From Nitrospira sp. (GTDB lineage Bacteria > Nitrospirota > Nitrospiria > Nitrospirales > Nitrospiraceae): 20,955 bases of DNA. The position numbers were made by a program, and so were the translations under genes. This document shows positions 18,986-20,955 of this stretch, one piece after another. The first letter of the stretch is position 1. Each line of letters starts with the position of its first letter. The notes beneath the pieces are model-generated. The model was not told the origin of the DNA. It did not search any database and saw only the letters and a program-made list of their open reading frames with translations. The stretch covers positions 1 to 20,955 of the forward strand of contig JANYAJ010000542.1 of NCBI GenBank assembly GCA_025361385.1. Reading direction: 5' to 3'.

Positions 18986-20955
18986 TTAGCGGACATGGCC
19001 GAGGGCCAGTTGGCCTTCGACCTCGCCACGTTTGACGGGATGCTGATTTTGACCTGTGACTTCCGGAACTTTTTTGGAGACGTAGGCATAGACTTCGTCG
19101 ACCGTCACGATGCCGTCTCTGTCTGCGTCGGCTTTTCCCTTCAACCCTTCAAGCAGGTAATAGGTAAACACCCCGTGACCGAGATCCTCCCGTTCTTCGC
19201 TGACCTCGCTAGCTTTGCTGGCGGTGAGCACAACTCGACCTTTGCCTTTGGAGAGACGAGTCAGGAAGTTTTCCGAGACGATGGCACGCCGCGAGGCTGT
19301 TGCGAAAGTCCGGCCAGCCGTGGCGCCGCTATAGCAGGAATCGGAGATGAAAATGATGCGTTCCGGGGTGAGCCGTTGGAAGATGGTTTCGATCTCGCGC
19401 ATCGGCAATGCAGTAGTATAGAGGTCCCGTGGGTCGGCGTCGTAGGGCACGATGTATTTCTCCAGACCATCGTCGTCGCCGGCTGAGGCATCGGCCTCCG
19501 GCGCGCCATGACCGGCATAATAGACGATCACTGTATCTTTTTCTCCTGCCTTCCTCTTGAGTTCGGTGCCAAGGGTTCGTTTGAGACTCATGAGGGTGGC
19601 GTGGTCGTTGATGAGCAACGTGATCTGTTCCTTGGGAACGTCGAGATGGTGTAGCAAATAGTCGTAGAAGGCGAGGGCGTCCTTGTCGGCGTAGCGAAGC
19701 GATTGCACGCTTTTGTATTGCGAGATGCCGATGACGACTGCCCAAACCTTGCCGCGGTCGACGGTGCGCGTGACGGAAAGCGTCCGGCTGGATGAGAGGT
19801 TGTCGCGGTCAATGGCAGTCACAACGACCTGGTTCTTGCCTTCGAGGAGTGTGAGTTTCTCGGCAAACTCCATGTTCGTCGGCGTTTCGCCCCCCCCGGG
19901 CTTGACGGCGATGCCACGATTGTCACGATGCGACACCAATTGTCCGTTCAGGCGAATCTCAATTCTGGAGACGCCTTTTTCACTGGCCGCGGCGCCGGCC
20001 AGGCTGATTCGCTCCACGTTCACTTCGATGCCGTCAGACGGAGTCGCCAGCGCGATGACGGGGGGCGCATTCTGAAACAGCTTTACCACGGGCACGCCGG
20101 TGATCGCCGGAATCGGCATATCGCCTTTTACGAGTTCCTGCGTCTCTTTCACCGCGCTTTTGGCGATCCAGCCAACCTCGGTCTCGGATATGTGCACGCG
20201 ATACCACGTTCCCAGTTCACCGGATACCGCCAGCTCCTGGCCTTTCGCACCAGAGGCGATGACCGACGTTTCCTGGCCTGCCCCGCTGTGAATATTCACG
20301 GAAGGCAATTCAATGGCGACCATCTTATTGGTGGCCATAATCTGAGGCGCAACACGGTGGTCGACTGCGAGTTTCACCGTATCGTCGAGTATCTGGTTCG
20401 AACTGCGCTCTTTGATCAACAGTCGGACGGGGAGGTATTCGTCGCGGATGTCTCTGCCGACAAACAGATTCACCGTCGCATGTTTGGTCTCATCCGGTTT
20501 CAAAGAGCCGAATTCCATCAGCGTCTTGCTGAGGCGAAGGTTATGGTTTGCCGGAACGGACACATCAATGGACGTATGCTGGGCGGGTACAGTACCGACG
20601 TTCTTGACCGTCACCAGGAGGTCGACCGCTTCTCCTTTTTGAATGCGTCCGTCGCCGTTGCCCACTGAGTTGCCGCTTCCGTCGTCGATAATCTGGAGCG
20701 TGTAGGCGAAGCGAGGTCGAGGGAGGCCCTTCAATGCGAGCATGGCGGTGAGGTGATCCGGAACGAACCCGTTGTATTCCTCGAAGACAATGCGGACGGG
20801 AATCGTTCCGTCTGGCCGATCAGAGGGAACTTTAATTGTGACCGTATCTTCAGCCGTCTGTCCGCCGTCGATTTTCCCAAAATAAAACAGGTGGCCGTCG
20901 AGGGCAGGCTCGTCGCTTTTCATCCTCGCTTGGAACCGAAAAAGTGGTCCTTTCC
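18986..20955 (-). CDS. Caspase-like (C14) protein with CARDB-like, SH3 and Ig-like segments, 5' end outside window
   Basis: A cysteine protease of the caspase/metacaspase clan; 655 residues are visible and the frame stays open through the right edge. The first visible Met (20923) lies inside a domain, so the true start is upstream. Numbering from that Met: end of one beta domain (1-55); CARDB-like domain (72-185: GDGRIQKGEAVDLLVTVKNVG); SH3-type domain (205-260: VNIHSGAGQETSVIASGAKG, GTWYRVHISETEVGWI); Ig-like segment (285-385); caspase domain (393-592). The catalytic pair is intact: His472 in YYAGHG and Cys530 in ISDSCYSG. An EF-hand-like loop, DADRDGIVTVDEV (599-611), follows and suggests calcium control. 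Prokaryotic members of this clan usually cut after Arg or Lys. It heads the visible cluster, 32 bp before the YVTN lipoprotein. Export is likely from the domain types, but the signal peptide is not visible. Confidence 0.92.
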   Translation of the reverse strand, partial: KGPLFRFQARMKSDEPALDGHLFYFGKIDGGQTAEDTVTIKVPSDRPDGTIPVRIVFEEYNGFVPDHLTAMLALKGLPRPRFAYTLQIIDDGSGNSVGNGDGRIQKGEAVDLLVTVKNVGTVPAQHTSIDVSVPANHNLRLSKTLMEFGSLKPDETKHATVNLFVGRDIRDEYLPVRLLIKERSSNQILDDTVKLAVDHRVAPQIMATNKMVAIELPSVNIHSGAGQETSVIASGAKGQELAVSGELGTWYRVHISETEVGWIAKSAVKETQELVKGDMPIPAITGVPVVKLFQNAPPVIALATPSDGIEVNVERISLAGAAASEKGVSRIEIRLNGQLVSHRDNRGIAVKPGGGETPTNMEFAEKLTLLEGKNQVVVTAIDRDNLSSSRTLSVTRTVDRGKVWAVVIGISQYKSVQSLRYADKDALAFYDYLLHHLDVPKEQITLLINDHATLMSLKRTLGTELKRKAGEKDTVIVYYAGHGAPEADASAGDDDGLEKYIVPYDADPRDLYTTALPMREIETIFQRLTPERIIFISDSCYSGATAGRTFATASRRAIVSENFLTRLSKGKGRVVLTASKASEVSEEREDLGHGVFTYYLLEGLKGKADADRDGIVTVDEVYAYVSKKVPEVTGQNQHPVKRGEVEGQLALGHVR

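Noticed and set aside
19928-20668. A 246-codon plus-strand frame
   Set aside because: It is antisense to the CARDB/SH3 part of the caspase-like gene and has no domain signal.

Overview
The window reads as an extracytoplasmic-protein locus of a Gram-negative, moderately GC-rich bacterium. The style of the right-hand genes (a caspase-like protein with SH3 and CARDB-like segments, a YVTN-propeller lipoprotein, a FecR-domain protein) recalls Nitrospira (phylum Nitrospirota). That is recognition of style only; no rRNA or marker gene is present to prove it.

Every credible gene lies on the minus strand, so transcription runs from right to left. I see 14 genes, one of which is split by a frameshift into two reading frames. 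The longest gap is about 145 bp, so there is no gene-free stretch over 300 bp. I see no convincing factor-independent terminator and no mobile element, tRNA, rRNA or CRISPR array. Every gene whose 5' end is visible encodes a protein with a signal peptide or lipobox. There is no transporter, regulator or cytosolic enzyme.

Right to left: (1) 18986-20955, a 5'-truncated caspase-like (C14) protein. (2) 17913-18953, a YVTN beta-propeller lipoprotein. (3) 17227-17862, an exported FecR-domain protein. (4) 16120-17139, a lipoprotein with a PAN/Apple domain. (5) 13204-15990, a 928-residue protein with a five-bladed tachylectin-type propeller. (6) 11385-13145 and (8) 6577-8331, paralogous cysteine-rich jacalin-like proteins with an Ig-like domain. 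They flank (7) 8361-11240, a large protein with a probable (alpha/alpha)6 enzyme domain. (9) 4534-6488, a frameshifted paralogue of (5) without the propeller. (10) 3867-4520 and (11) 3523-3762, small exported proteins. (12) 2922-3392, a small exported protein with a DUF3558-like look. (13) 2136-2912, a DsbA/ScsC-like thiol oxidoreductase. (14) 640-2091 and 1-510, two paralogous trypsin-like proteases, the second cut by the window edge.

The main discovery is that unrelated proteins here are tied together by shared modules. A roughly 100-residue N-terminal module (core F-T-A-P-D-G-[ST]-D-V ... L-L-x-P-[GD]-G-x-[GA]-L-D-A-x-G) occurs in genes 4, 5, 9 and 10, and a truncated version in 11. A short motif V-Q-E-R-[AG]-V occurs in both trypsins, the large putative enzyme and a jacalin-like protein, with a variant in the other. 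A second motif [ST]-R-G-[LI]-E recurs near C-termini. Both carry Arg at a position that a trypsin-like or C14 protease could cleave. I infer an undescribed secreted system: carbohydrate-binding proteins, a putative glycan-active enzyme, proteases that may process partners at shared sites, and a disulfide-forming enzyme for the cysteine-rich members. The function (adhesion, matrix building, glycan use or defence) cannot be decided from sequence alone.
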